Below, in pieces: positions 25,882-34,625 of a DNA stretch of 64,000 bases. How positions within the stretch are numbered: the first letter of the stretch is position 1; each line of letters begins with the position of its first letter. A program made the translations under genes and the position numbers. The notes below the pieces were generated by a model. That model did no database searches, was not told where the DNA came from, and saw nothing but the letters and a program-made list of their open reading frames with translations. The DNA lies in the NCBI GenBank assembly GCA_023387235.1, contig JAEWIJ010000199.1:1-64000 (forward strand). The letters run 5' to 3'. Origin of the DNA: Pseudomonadota bacterium (GTDB taxonomy: Bacteria; Pseudomonadota; Alphaproteobacteria; Rhizobiales; Hyphomicrobiaceae).

Positions 25882-27081
25882 CTAGGCCACGACCGCCGCC
25901 GCGATCATTCCAACCGAAAGCGCGGCACCGGCCAGAGGAACCCAGCGTGGCACAGTGAAGACGCCCTCTCCGGCCGGCTGCTGCCGTTGGATGCGCCAGA
26001 GGGCGATGTCGACGGCCGCGAAAATACCGAGCGTCAAGGCATTTGCAAGAGCCAACAGCTTATTGAAAGGGAGGAGCAAGGCCGTCACCAGCACGATAAG
26101 TCCCGCTAGGGCCGTGGCTGCGATCGGCGTTTGGGTGCGCGGGTTGACGCGGCCGAGTGTGGTAGGCAGCTGCCGACGTCGCGCCATGCCATAGAACAGA
26201 CGCGCCAGCATCATGATCTCGACCAGGACGCCGTTGGCGACGGCCAACGCGCCTACAGCAGCAAACAGGCTCGCATAGGGACCCTTGAACAAGTCGAGCA
26301 GCGGGCTTGCGCCGCCGCGGCCTGAAAATACGAGCGATGTCGCCACGACGACATAGAGAAGTGTGCTCACGACGATAGCGCCGAGAATGGCATACGGCAC
26401 CGTACGGTGAGGATCCTTGGTCTCCTCAGCCATGTTGACCAAGCTTTCGAAGCCGATGAAGGCGAAGAATGCAATGAAGGCGCCGGCAACGACGCCCTGC
26501 CAAGCTGCTGGGCTCGTAGGCAACATGCTCCCGACATCGAAGCTTGGCGCTGCAAGAAAACCCGCCCAGGCGGCGATGACGAGGCCCAGGATCTCGATGG
26601 TGCCGATCGCAGCCGCGAAATGTACGCTCTCACGCACTCCAGCAATTGCGAGCACAGTGAAGGCGACGACCAGCGAGGCTATGAGGGCTGATGGCGGTAA
26701 GTTGATGAAGACGGAGAGATAGTGCACTGCTCCGCTTGCAATTGAGGCTGCGGCGACCGCAACCGCGAGCGTGAGGGCCACTCCGGTGATCTGTGCGGCA
26801 CGGTCGGAGCCAAAGCCTTCCTTGACGAAGGCAGCTGCGCCGGCAGCTTCCGGAAAGCGACTCGCCAGTTCCGCGTAGCATAAGCCGGTTAGGCCCGCCG
26901 TAATCCCGGCGAGCAAGAATGATAGCGGAGCGGCCGGGCCGACACGTCCGATGACCGATGCGATCGCAACGAAGATGCCGGCGCCGACAATGACAGCGAG
27001 CCCGTAGAGGAGGAGTGGCCAGAAGGAGAGCGAGCGTCGCAAAGCGACGTGCGCGGTTTCTTGACCATTGTCGAGCGTCAT
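25882..27081 (-). CDS. APC-family amino acid/polyamine permease
   Basis: A 399-residue membrane protein with about 11-12 hydrophobic segments. The first helix contains the unwound GAGIF motif (VIVGAGIFVAIASVIG) that binds substrate in APC transporters, and GFESLVNMAEETKDP is the conserved loop after helix 6. It is shorter than typical 450-residue members and may lack the last helix. It probably takes up an amino acid or amine using a proton gradient. A truncated tspO-like gene lies just upstream in the same direction. The substrate cannot be assigned. Confidence 0.8.
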   Translation of the reverse strand: MTLDNGQETAHVALRRSLSFWPLLLYGLAVIVGAGIFVAIASVIGRVGPAAPLSFLLAGITAGLTGLCYAELASRFPEAAGAAAFVKEGFGSDRAAQITGVALTLAVAVAAASIASGAVHYLSVFINLPPSALIASLVVAFTVLAIAGVRESVHFAAAIGTIEILGLVIAAWAGFLAAPSFDVGSMLPTSPAAWQGVVAGAFIAFFAFIGFESLVNMAEETKDPHRTVPYAILGAIVVSTLLYVVVATSLVFSGRGGASPLLDLFKGPYASLFAAVGALAVANGVLVEIMMLARLFYGMARRRQLPTTLGRVNPRTQTPIAATALAGLIVLVTALLLPFNKLLALANALTLGIFAAVDIALWRIQRQQPAGEGVFTVPRWVPLAGAALSVGMIAAAVVA

Positions 27082-27082
27082 T

Positions 27083-27571
27083 TCATTTCCGATCGCATGG
27101 GACTAGGAGAGCCGAGCAGAGCCAGCGTGCGCCGGCGAAACTCGAGACAGACCTCAAGGGCGCGATGCAAAGCTTCGCACTCATTGGGGTTCGCCGAACA
27201 CGGGCCGCATTAAGCACAAGCCGACAGAGGATCGTCAAATCCCCGGCCCACTTCAGCCGTTGAGGATTCCGGTCGCGCGCGTTGAGCGAGCTCGCACACC
27301 CGATCCAGGCGAGGTAGGGCACCAGCATCCACGCGGCCGGCCGATCCACGCGGAACGCCGCGTTGATTGTGATCACAAGCACAATCGCCAATGCGACGAT
27401 GATGAGGAGCCCGCTCCAGATGGCGTGAAGTCCAAAGAAGATCGGCGCCCAGGCCGCATTCAAGGCAAGCTGAGCCAAAAACAGCCAGATCGCCCGCTCT
27501 GCGCCGGCAACATGCTCCCGCGAACGTTCCAAAAGGCGCCACAGGCTCAGAGGAGCCATTGGCGGGCCCAA
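27083..27571 (-). pseudogene. Truncated TspO/MBR (tryptophan-rich sensory) protein
   Basis: The middle of this frame matches TspO: LFLAQLALNAAWAPIFFGLH and AFRVDRPAAWMLVPYLAWI are the conserved helices 3-5. The first two helices, with the usual PPxWxFxPVWxxLY motif, are missing; a short stretch (PPMAPLSLWRLLERS) takes their place. After ASSLN the usual short end is replaced by about 55 unrelated residues. TspO proteins bind porphyrins or cholesterol and tune pigment synthesis under oxygen in Rhodobacter. This copy is probably non-functional. Confidence 0.6.
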
Positions 27572-27628
27572 GAAACATAGATAGGTCTCGCAAGGATCTA
27601 TATCAGATTGGTGGGGCAGTGATAACCG

Positions 27629-28621
27629 ATGACAAAGGGAGTTCTTCCGAACATTCCCGTGTGCGACGTGGGATCTGATTTCCCGATGGCCGTTGCGGAG
27701 CGAATCGGCAGCCGGGCATTATTGCTTCTCGAAGCGGCGACCGGCCACGTATCACAGCGCACCCTGCGCTTTGCGGACATGCTCTCCCGCCGCTGGCTAG
27801 AGCGCAACCGTTCGCCTTACCTTACTGAGATCGAAGCGCTGGCCAACCGCGCCGGACGTCCAGGCATCTACTATCTCAATGTATCCTACGAATGGGGCTG
27901 CACGACCGCCGCGCGGCCTTCCCCCGACGGAATGTCAGCGGTGCTGCAGCGGACACTGGACTGGGAAGTAAACGGCATCGGTCGCTACATCGTGGCAGCG
28001 CGCATAGCGAATCCACTCGGTGCTTGGATATCCTTCACCTGGCCCGCCTTTACCGGCGTCATTCAAGCGGTGGCGCCGGGTCGCTTCGCCGCAGCCATCA
28101 ATCAGCCGACGCTCCCGCGCCGGCTGGGCATTAAAGAATTGGACCGTCTCCTCTCGCGTGGCCGCATCTGGCACTCAAAGCACATTCAGCCCGTTCACCT
28201 GCTTCGCCGGGTCTTCGAGACGGCACCCGATTACAAGGTGGCTCTGACGATGCTAGAGGCCACGCCGGTCACGACACCGGTCATCTTCACGCTCGCCGGA
28301 GTGAAATCCGACGAGACGGCGACGATTGAACGGCTGCCGACTGAGCACGTCACAATCCAGGACGCCTTCGCAGCCAATGAATGGCGCGGGGTAGCTCGTA
28401 CTCAGAAGCATTACGCGGCTTTTCAGAATGAAGCTCGGCTTGAGGCTATGCGCTCCGCCCGCAGTGGCTGGGATGCTGATTTTTGTTGGGTCCGCTGGCC
28501 AATCCTCAATCCGGATACGCGGTTGGCACTGATGGGAAACCCATCCACGGGTGAGTTAATGGCGCGAGGTTACGAAGGCGGAGCGCCGGCTACACGCACG
28601 CTCATCTTACGTGAGCTGTAG
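27629..28621 (+). CDS. Ntn-hydrolase, linear amide C-N hydrolase family
   Basis: A 330-residue protein with the YEWGCTTAA segment (about 87-95). In choloylglycine-hydrolase and acid-ceramidase-like Ntn hydrolases the Cys of such a GCTT/GCTS motif is the nucleophile. The following VLQRTLDWE matches the conserved R-x-x-D-W. Here the Cys is internal, as in the members that need a pro-segment to be clipped, so the first ~90 residues may be a propeptide. No signal peptide is visible. It would cleave an amide such as an N-acyl amine, and the substrate is unknown. It is a single gene followed by a small hairpin. Confidence 0.7.
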   Translation: MTKGVLPNIPVCDVGSDFPMAVAERIGSRALLLLEAATGHVSQRTLRFADMLSRRWLERNRSPYLTEIEALANRAGRPGIYYLNVSYEWGCTTAARPSPDGMSAVLQRTLDWEVNGIGRYIVAARIANPLGAWISFTWPAFTGVIQAVAPGRFAAAINQPTLPRRLGIKELDRLLSRGRIWHSKHIQPVHLLRRVFETAPDYKVALTMLEATPVTTPVIFTLAGVKSDETATIERLPTEHVTIQDAFAANEWRGVARTQKHYAAFQNEARLEAMRSARSGWDADFCWVRWPILNPDTRLALMGNPSTGELMARGYEGGAPATRTLILREL

Positions 28622-28668
28622 CTGCCGACTCCTGTGCCTTGCGAACGGAGCCACAATAGGAAACGCAA

Positions 28669-28685
28669 GACGCCGACAGGGCGTC
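28669..28685. terminator. Hairpin after the Ntn-hydrolase gene
   Basis: GACGCC-GACAG-GGCGTC forms a 6-bp GC-rich stem with a 5-base loop 48 bases after the stop. No T-run follows, so it is a weak terminator candidate. Confidence 0.35.
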
Positions 28686-28734
28686 GGGCTACCTGCCGGC
28701 GTCGATGCTCACTGCCACACGACAGCAAGCGGCT

Positions 28735-28827
28735 TCACTGACCGACCGCGTACATCTGAAGCGCTATGCCGATGAGGACGACGTGCGCTCCTACGAGCAA
28801 AACAAACGGAACGACGAACTCCCGCAT
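28735..28827 (-). CDS. Possible 30-residue membrane peptide
   Basis: The peptide starts MREFVVPFVLLVGAH and forms one strongly hydrophobic helix ending MYAVGQ. A GGGG run 6 bases before the ATG could serve as ribosome-binding site. Small single-helix proteins of this kind accompany oxidases and transporters, but there is no partner gene beside it. The call rests on composition only. Confidence 0.25.
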   Translation of the reverse strand: MREFVVPFVLLVGAHVVLIGIALQMYAVGQ

Positions 28828-29156
28828 CGGAAACCCCATAACTTTGGCGGCGTGTTGCGCAGTGAACGCGGCGTATCCGGATTTGTTCCGGTGGAGGGCA
28901 CTCGTACGTTCTCGAAATGAAGTTGACCTTAACGCCCACGCCGCCCTCTCGAGCTTGAAAGCATCTCCCCTCAATTGATCGAAAACCTAATCTCACAGTT
29001 CATTGCAAATCCGACAGTGCGAAACAGTCACCAATGCGCCTCTTGAATGCTGGCGCGACGTGCGAGATCTATTCACCACCTGGATTGGTGAGTTCCACGA
29101 CGCAACCCCTCCCCCTGGCATGAGTTACACATGAGAGTTCACTCCGAGGGGAAGTC

Positions 29157-29849
29157 ATGCTCCGTAAGTTGTTTTGCGTTCTGGCAGTCACAAGCTTCAC
29201 TCACGCCGCATCGGCTCAGGACCGCATGGACTGGATGCCGTGGAACCAACCCGGCTACACAGCTCCAACGTACCAAAGCCCCGCCCCCAGGGAGCGCGAG
29301 CCTATCGAGCGACTGCCGCCGATGAACCTCAATGCGCCGCCCGCGATTCTCGATGGAGGACCTCGCCCGTCGGTCTCGCCCGAATTGCCCGAGCGCATCG
29401 TCTTCAACAGTTCGTATGTTCCCGGCACGATTGTGATCGATACGTCAGCGCGGCGACTCTATCTGGTGCAATCGCCCGAAGAAGCGCTGGTCTATCCGAT
29501 CTCGGTCGGACGTGAGGGCTTCACATGGACAGGGAAGGAAACAATCAGCCGCATTGCAAGCTGGCCGGATTGGCATCCGCCTGCGGAAATGCGCGAGCGC
29601 GATCCGCGTCTCCCAGAAAAGATAACAGGTGGCGTGCGAAATCCCCTCGGCGCCAAAGCCCTGTATCTTGGGAGTTCACTCTACCGCATTCACGGCACCG
29701 ACAATGAACGAACCATTGGGCGTGCGTCATCTTCCGGGTGTTTCCGAATGACAAATGGCCACGTTGTGGATTTGGCTTCGCGGGTGAGCACTGGCACCAC
29801 GGTGATTGTTCTCGACAAGCTTCCGCAGAATCTTGCCGGCTTAAACTAA
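29157..29849 (+). CDS. Exported L,D-transpeptidase (YkuD)
   Basis: A 230-residue protein with a cleavable signal peptide (residues 1-20, ending ASA), a Pro-rich linker, and a YkuD domain (about 90-225). The catalytic signature is HG at 179-180 followed by SSGCFRM with Cys195, and GTIVIDTSARRLYLV is the typical first strand. It forms 3-3 cross-links in peptidoglycan or attaches proteins to it in the periplasm. It is monocistronic. A second member of the family is at 50.9 kb. Confidence 0.88.
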   Translation: MLRKLFCVLAVTSFTHAASAQDRMDWMPWNQPGYTAPTYQSPAPREREPIERLPPMNLNAPPAILDGGPRPSVSPELPERIVFNSSYVPGTIVIDTSARRLYLVQSPEEALVYPISVGREGFTWTGKETISRIASWPDWHPPAEMRERDPRLPEKITGGVRNPLGAKALYLGSSLYRIHGTDNERTIGRASSSGCFRMTNGHVVDLASRVSTGTTVIVLDKLPQNLAGLN

Positions 29850-30121
29850 TAATGGTCTCGCTCAATTTGTTTGCACTCGCGCGATCGAGTGCCAAAACAA
29901 AATCAGCTTGCCATGGAGTTTTCTGGTGACACCGAATCTTTAAGCGTATATTAAAAAAGGGCTGCTCAGCACCAGCACGACTGCTTACCGTGCTCGGCTC
30001 TTCTCGTCGGTCCGCATTTTGTTGAGTCATTGAGAGGATCGACGGCCCAACTGGCTTACGGCTCATTAAGAAGTCGGCGTTGCCTGAGGTATTAGCGCTT
30101 AGCCGCGCCAAAGCACGCGAA

Positions 30122-30526
30122 ATGCGACACTCACGTCTCACCAGCTCGACCATCCTCGTGGTGGAAGACGAGCCCTTGATATCCATGGACATATCCTCCG
30201 CCCTCGAAGACGCGGGCGCAGCGGTTGTAATCGCGGGGTCCGTCGATGAAGCCCTCTTCCTCGCGGACGGACAAACGTTCGATGGCGCGGTGATTGACTT
30301 CACTCTCGGCGATCAGACGGCGCAAAGCCTGTGCGACGTCCTTGTCTCCCGTGGCGTACCAATTGTGATGTACACGGCCTCGAGCGTGGCTCTCGCCGAC
30401 CCATCCATATCGGTGTTGGCAAAGCCCGCGCCGATTGTGGCGCTTCTCGAATGTGTTGAGCGTGCCATGGAGCGTGCTCGAGCCGACGCCAATCACAGTC
30501 TCGAGGAACGCCAGCACGCTGGCTAA
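30122..30526 (+). CDS. Single-domain response regulator
   Basis: A 134-residue receiver domain with no output domain. ILVVEDEPLIS carries the acidic pocket, the phosphorylated Asp is in GAVIDFTLG (Asp59), and YTAS and LAKPA supply the conserved Thr and Lys. The ATG at 30122 was preferred to a TTG at 30080. Receivers like this often pair with HWE kinases in these bacteria, and an HWE kinase lies 5 kb away (35.5-36.6 kb). That pairing is inference. The cupin gene starts 53 bases downstream. Confidence 0.82.
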   Translation: MRHSRLTSSTILVVEDEPLISMDISSALEDAGAAVVIAGSVDEALFLADGQTFDGAVIDFTLGDQTAQSLCDVLVSRGVPIVMYTASSVALADPSISVLAKPAPIVALLECVERAMERARADANHSLEERQHAG

Positions 30527-30579
30527 CGTTGAGTGCGATGGATGCGCCTCGGACGCTTGGCTGGAAAAGGGACTGGCAC

Positions 30580-30987
30580 ATGGACGGCTTCATCGACCAC
30601 ATTGAAGATGCCACCGAAGACAACAGTCATTTCCGCCGTGTTGTTTACACCGGCGCACATCTTCAGCTCGTCCTAATGTCGATCGCGCCCGGCGAGGATA
30701 TCGGCGAGGAGGTGCACAAGGACGGCGATCAATTCTTTCGCATTGAAGCGGGCCACGGCATCGTGACAATCGATGGTCGCGAAAGCGAAATAACTGATGG
30801 CGATGGCATCGTGATTCCAGCTGGGGCGCGCCACAACATCAAGAACGCCGGCGAAAAGCCCCTCAAGCTTTATACGATCTACGGCCCGCCGCATCACCGT
30901 GACGGATACGTCGCTGGCACGAAGGAACAGGCCGCTAAAGTGCACGAAGAATTCGACGGCAAGACCACAGAGAAACGGATTAACTAA
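30580..30987 (+). CDS. Cupin-domain protein
   Basis: A 135-residue single cupin. The first motif GEEVHKDGDQFFRIEAGHG and the second DGIVIPAGARHNIKNAGEKP hold the His/Glu metal ligands. The ATG at 30580 has an AAAAGGGA ribosome-binding site. Similar proteins are annotated as mannose-6-phosphate isomerase-like, but the enzyme activity is unknown. The gene follows the response-regulator gene on the same strand and ends before a strong hairpin. Confidence 0.8.
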   Translation: MDGFIDHIEDATEDNSHFRRVVYTGAHLQLVLMSIAPGEDIGEEVHKDGDQFFRIEAGHGIVTIDGRESEITDGDGIVIPAGARHNIKNAGEKPLKLYTIYGPPHHRDGYVAGTKEQAAKVHEEFDGKTTEKRIN

Positions 30988-31077
30988 GAATCGAACGAAG
31001 GGGCTCCTGAGAGAAACCTCGTTCCTCTGTCCGAGTTATCAGCATTGACCGCTGCCCCCCTATAGAGGCGGTCACAC

Positions 31078-31109
31078 GCCCGGCGGGCGTCCCCCCCTGC
31101 CCGCCGGGC
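31078..31109. terminator. Strong bidirectional terminator hairpin
   Basis: GCCCGGCGGGC (31078-31088) and GCCCGCCGGGC (31099-31109) form a perfect 11-bp stem around a 10-base loop, between the converging cupin and CinA-type genes. No long T-run follows. Confidence 0.6.
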
Positions 31110-31186
31110 CCATTGTTTCACAGGTTCAACAGCGCGGCCGGCCACCAACCTGAACCAGTCGCGCATGTTGTTTGTCGGATCTTTGC

Positions 31187-31696
31187 TTATTGCCGCGCGC
31201 CCACGCGCGGCATCTCCTCCAGCATTAGGCTCAAGGCTTCCGCGAGAACTTGGCCACGCACGCGCCCGGAAGAGGTGCCTTCGATTTTCAGATGCTGAAC
31301 GCGTGCTTTACCGCCGCGGCGCTGGACAGCAATGAAAGTAAGGCCAACGGGATTGCCGTCATCGTCCGGCTCCGGGCCGCCTACACAGGTGACCGCAACG
31401 GCCAAAGAAGCCGAAGGGCATCGGTCGAGGGCGCCCTGCACCATGGCGCCGGCCACTTCCGAACTTACGGCGGAGCAAGCGGATAGAACTCCCGGTGGAA
31501 TGCCGAGGAGCTCCGCTTTGCAGGTTTTGGCGTAAGTAACGAATCCCCCGAGCAGAACCTCCCCCGCGTGCGGAGTATCCGCGATAAGTGTGGCGAGCGA
31601 GCCGGCGGTGCACGATTCGACCGTGATGATCATGGTGTCTGAGGAGCGCGCGGCTTCCACGACTGAGGCAGCAAGATCTGTGATGGCGAGGGCCAT
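31187..31696 (-). CDS. CinA-family nicotinamide-nucleotide amidohydrolase (PncC type)
   Basis: A 169-residue protein corresponding to the C-terminal domain of CinA. VESCTAGSLATLI holds the catalytic Ser/Thr region and AVAVTCVGGPEPDD the conserved GxxGP turn (here VGGPEPDDDGNPVG). PncC enzymes deamidate NMN to nicotinate mononucleotide in the pyridine-nucleotide cycle. The ATG at 31696 was chosen because it matches the family start MAL-x-x-L. It is convergent with the cupin gene. Confidence 0.8.
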   Translation of the reverse strand: MALAITDLAASVVEAARSSDTMIITVESCTAGSLATLIADTPHAGEVLLGGFVTYAKTCKAELLGIPPGVLSACSAVSSEVAGAMVQGALDRCPSASLAVAVTCVGGPEPDDDGNPVGLTFIAVQRRGGKARVQHLKIEGTSSGRVRGQVLAEALSLMLEEMPRVGARQ

Positions 31697-31965
31697 GACA
31701 ACTCCGCATCTCTCCAACGCTCGAAAGACGTGACCTCATGGGTAGTGAGACGGAAACCCGGAGCAGGTGACAGTGCTAGATCATCCTGCGAAGAGGTTTC
31801 CAGCTAGTCCCGCTCCGAGTCCGTGCGGCTTTAACGACGCAATCAAATCCAAGTTCCTTGTTGGGAGCGTTGGCGGGCGACGCAATCGATTCTTAGGGCG
31901 CGCCCGGAAACGAACCGGATGACGGAGCGTTGCAACTCTAGGCAACCATTACTGGGAATTGAGTC

Positions 31966-32268
31966 ATGGCCACTCACTACCCGCAATCGGGCATCACATC
32001 GGCGAACAAGCCGGCATCGTCCGATGTCAAGGACGAGGACAAGGGGTTGGTAGATAAGGCCTCGGACACCGTCCGCAGCGCGGCCGACCAAGCCACGCAG
32101 CTTGCTGAGCGCGCGATGGAACAAGGTCGCGAGGTGACGGCCATGGCGCAGAAGGCGCCAGGGGCGATGCGGGAGGCCTTTGATACGTCCTTAAAGCAGC
32201 AGCCCATGGCTACGCTGGCCATAGTGGGAGCCTTGGGCTTCCTCCTTGGCGCCCTTTGGAAATCTTAA
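31966..32268 (+). CDS. DUF883/ElaB-YqjD-like membrane-anchored protein
   Basis: A 100-residue protein with a charged amphipathic helix (about 20-75) and a C-terminal membrane anchor ATLAIVGALGFLLGALWKS. This is the layout of ElaB/YqjD proteins, which are tail-anchored, ribosome-associated and stress-induced. It starts a three-gene block with the holin-like protein (32287) and the YihY protein (32744). Confidence 0.72.
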   Translation: MATHYPQSGITSANKPASSDVKDEDKGLVDKASDTVRSAADQATQLAERAMEQGREVTAMAQKAPGAMREAFDTSLKQQPMATLAIVGALGFLLGALWKS

Positions 32269-32286
32269 GTCGGAAGGCGGGATGCT

Positions 32287-32772
32287 GTGTTCGGACGCCT
32301 CATAAGCTATGCCACATCGGGGTTTACGAACCTCATTGGGAAATACGCAATCAGAGCGTCCGTCGCGATCCCTTTCCTGTTTGCGTTGGCCTTCGGACTC
32401 GCGGGGCTGACGGTCGTTCTCATTGACGCTTACGGCTACCGTGACGCCTACTTCATACTGGCAGGCGGGTTCGTGGCGCTTGGTTTGGTGGGCGCTGTCG
32501 CCGTCTGGCTGAAAGAGCGACATGACGAGCAGGAGAGTACCTCGCTCACCGATGTAGCGGCTCCTATCGCGGCGGCGGCCGTAGAAACCGGCAAGCAGCT
32601 ACCGAAAGCCGTTGTGGGAGGTGCGTCGGAAGCGGCAACCAGCTTTCGCGGCCTCGCAGACCTTGCCGCGCGCAACTGGCCCCTTGTCCTCGCCGCATCC
32701 ATCGCGATCATCCTGCTCGGCGGAGCCCACGCTGAGAACAAGTATGCGTTCCGCCATCGGTCGCGGTACTGA
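32287..32772 (+). CDS. Holin-superfamily III/DUF1469-like membrane protein
   Basis: A 161-residue protein from a GTG start 18 bases after the DUF883 stop. Two N-terminal hydrophobic segments (SVAIPFLFALAFGLAGLTVV and AYFILAGGFVALGLVGAVAV) form a hairpin, and a third (WPLVLAASIAIILLGG) is near the end. Such proteins often follow DUF883 genes in alphaproteobacteria and are linked to envelope stress. The stop lies 29 bases inside the next gene, in another frame, so the block is compact. Confidence 0.62.
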   Translation: MFGRLISYATSGFTNLIGKYAIRASVAIPFLFALAFGLAGLTVVLIDAYGYRDAYFILAGGFVALGLVGAVAVWLKERHDEQESTSLTDVAAPIAAAAVETGKQLPKAVVGGASEAATSFRGLADLAARNWPLVLAASIAIILLGGAHAENKYAFRHRSRY

Positions 32773-33622
32773 CGCGACAGGACTCTGGTCCATTCTCAAG
32801 CTGGCTGCCAGCGACTGGCTTCGGCATCGTAGCCCCAGATTGGGTGCAGCGCTTGCCTACTACTCGGTGTTTTCGTTGGGCCCGTTGCTGCTCATCGTGA
32901 CCGCCATTGCCGGTCTCATCTGGGGTGGGGATGGCGCGCGCAGCTCGATTGTGAGCCAGTTTCGCGCACTGGTCGGCGAGAGCGGCGGGCAAGCGATCGA
33001 AGCGATGCTGCAAGGCGCGTCGTCGTCTGTGGCGGGTGGATGGTCGGCGGTTATCGGCGTGAGCCTGCTGTTGGGGGCGGCCATCGGCGTTGTCGTCCAA
33101 CTGAAGGACGCGCTTAACACCATCTTCGAGGTCTCCGAACCTAAGAACGCCGGAGCTTCCTGGTACGCAAAGGTCTACGGAAGTGCGTTCGCCGGCATTC
33201 TGGTGTTGGGCTTCCTGCTTGCCGTCTCCCTCGTCTTGAGTGCGCTACTTGCAGCATTCTCAGAACGCCTGATCGGTTCCACCACGGCGTCCCTCCTGCT
33301 TTCGGCCATAAACTTCGCCGTATCACTTGGTATGCTGACGCTTCTCTTCTCCATGCTGTTCAAATGGCTGCCGGATAAGCAGATGGAATGGCAGGACGTA
33401 TGGCTGGGTGGCTTTATCACGGCCTTGATGTTCAACGTCGGCAAGTCGGCCATCGCTTGGTACATCGGCACGCAAGGACTTGAATCGACCTATGGCGCCG
33501 CCGCGTCCGTCGTCGTGCTGCTCATCTGGGTCTATTACTCGTCGCAGATTCTGCTCTTCGGCGCGGAAATCACTCAAGCGTACGCCGCACATCGCCAAGC
33601 AGCGGAGGCTCAGAACCCTTAG
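32744..33622 (+). CDS. YihY/BrkB-family inner-membrane protein
   Basis: A 292-residue protein with about six membrane segments. RLGAALAYYSVFSLGPLLLI is the conserved first helix of the YihY/virulence-factor BrkB family, and GLESTYGAAASVVVLLIWVYYSSQILLFGAEI is its typical last part. The ATG at 32744 overlaps the preceding gene by 29 bases and starts the conserved region directly. Function is unresolved; these are not RNase BN despite old annotations. It ends the DUF883 block. Confidence 0.8.
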   Translation: MRSAIGRGTDATGLWSILKLAASDWLRHRSPRLGAALAYYSVFSLGPLLLIVTAIAGLIWGGDGARSSIVSQFRALVGESGGQAIEAMLQGASSSVAGGWSAVIGVSLLLGAAIGVVVQLKDALNTIFEVSEPKNAGASWYAKVYGSAFAGILVLGFLLAVSLVLSALLAAFSERLIGSTTASLLLSAINFAVSLGMLTLLFSMLFKWLPDKQMEWQDVWLGGFITALMFNVGKSAIAWYIGTQGLESTYGAAASVVVLLIWVYYSSQILLFGAEITQAYAAHRQAAEAQNP

Positions 33623-33746
33623 GACGAGAGAGTGAGACCATTGAAGGTGATGGTGTCGTCGTTCCGGCAGATGCGCAGGAATCTCATGAAGCGTTTCAGG
33701 GCACGACGAAGTGGGGACAGCACAAACCGCGTAGCAGTGCTCGTGC

Positions 33747-33977
33747 CTATACCCTACCATTTTCCCTCGTGAGTGAGCGCGCCAATGCGCGCTGACGCAC
33801 CTGGTCGAGGCCGCTCTGAGCTTCGCCGAGCGCGCGCGTGGCGTGCGCGAGGTGGATGAGTTCGCCTGTCCGACAGTAGCGAGCAAATTCGCCCTGCGCG
33901 ACGGCGAGGCTTAGCTGGAGATCGGCGTATTTAGGCCGAGGATGGTGTGCGCGCATATTTGCTGCCTCTATCGTCAT
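33747..33977 (-). CDS. Small hypothetical protein
   Basis: A 76-residue helical protein from the ATG at 33977 (MTIEAANMRAHH). The segment LQLSLAVAQGEFARYCRTGE and the following LIHLAHATRALGEAQ look like a conserved helical hairpin. No signal, membrane or metal-site motif. No family was recognised. It lies 60 bases after the stress-protein gene on the same strand and could be co-transcribed with it. Confidence 0.45.
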   Translation of the reverse strand: MTIEAANMRAHHPRPKYADLQLSLAVAQGEFARYCRTGELIHLAHATRALGEAQSGLDQVRQRALARSLTRENGRV

Positions 33978-34036
33978 GATCGTGCAAACAAGCCTGTAAC
34001 TGGCGCTCATCCTGGTGGACGAGCGCCAGAGTGTCG

Positions 34037-34615
34037 TTATCGGCGTCGGATGCGATCAAGCTCCGCCTGGCTGGGCGTGTAGGGCTCGGCCGAAGGATCG
34101 AACTCGCGCCATCCATCCTGCTCGTACTCGCGACGCCGAACGACGGGATCGATGGGCTCATGCCGCGCAAGAATGCGCTCGATATCGCTTTCGCTCGCTG
34201 TCTCGGTGCGTACTGTGAGCAGAGTGCCGCCACGGCGGACCGCTTCGGAATACACATGGGCGTCAGCCTCCGGCGTACCGGAGTCCATGAGCGCCCCAAT
34301 GATGCCGCCCGCCGCCGCTCCAGCTGCAGCGCCCGCCGCCGTTGCTGCAAACCAACCGGCAGCGACGACGGGGCCAAGGCCCGGAATGGCGAGCAGGCCG
34401 AGCCCCGCTAAGAGACCTGCGCCGCCACCAGTGGCCAAACCGAGGCCAATTCCTGTCGATGTTGTCGAGGTCTCAGTGACGTCAGCATACTCTTCGCTCA
34501 CGTACCTATTAGCGACGAGGCTGATGTCGCCGGAGGGAATGCCGGCTACCTCGAGATCACGCACGGCCGCCTCGGCCTGCGCGTAGCTATCGTAAACTTT
34601 GCTGTAAACGGCCAT
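34037..34615 (-). CDS. General-stress-protein-17M-like protein with glycine-zipper core
   Basis: A 192-residue protein. The N-terminus (MAVYSKVYDSYAQAEAAVRDL) matches the general stress protein 17M-like domain. The middle (about 55-110) is a Gly/Ala-rich segment able to insert into membranes as a glycine-zipper hairpin. A hydrophilic tail (RREYEQDGWREFDP) follows. Such proteins are common in rhizobia and are thought to act in stress tolerance; the mechanism is unknown. Confidence 0.7.
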   Translation of the reverse strand: MAVYSKVYDSYAQAEAAVRDLEVAGIPSGDISLVANRYVSEEYADVTETSTTSTGIGLGLATGGGAGLLAGLGLLAIPGLGPVVAAGWFAATAAGAAAGAAAGGIIGALMDSGTPEADAHVYSEAVRRGGTLLTVRTETASESDIERILARHEPIDPVVRRREYEQDGWREFDPSAEPYTPSQAELDRIRRR

Positions 34616-34625
34616 GAGTACTCTC

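Larger units (their letters stand above)
28622..29156. other. Intergenic region
   Basis: About 535 bases. It holds the hairpin at 28669-28685 and a possible tiny membrane-peptide gene on the minus strand (28735-28827). Nothing else was recognised. Confidence 0.4.
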
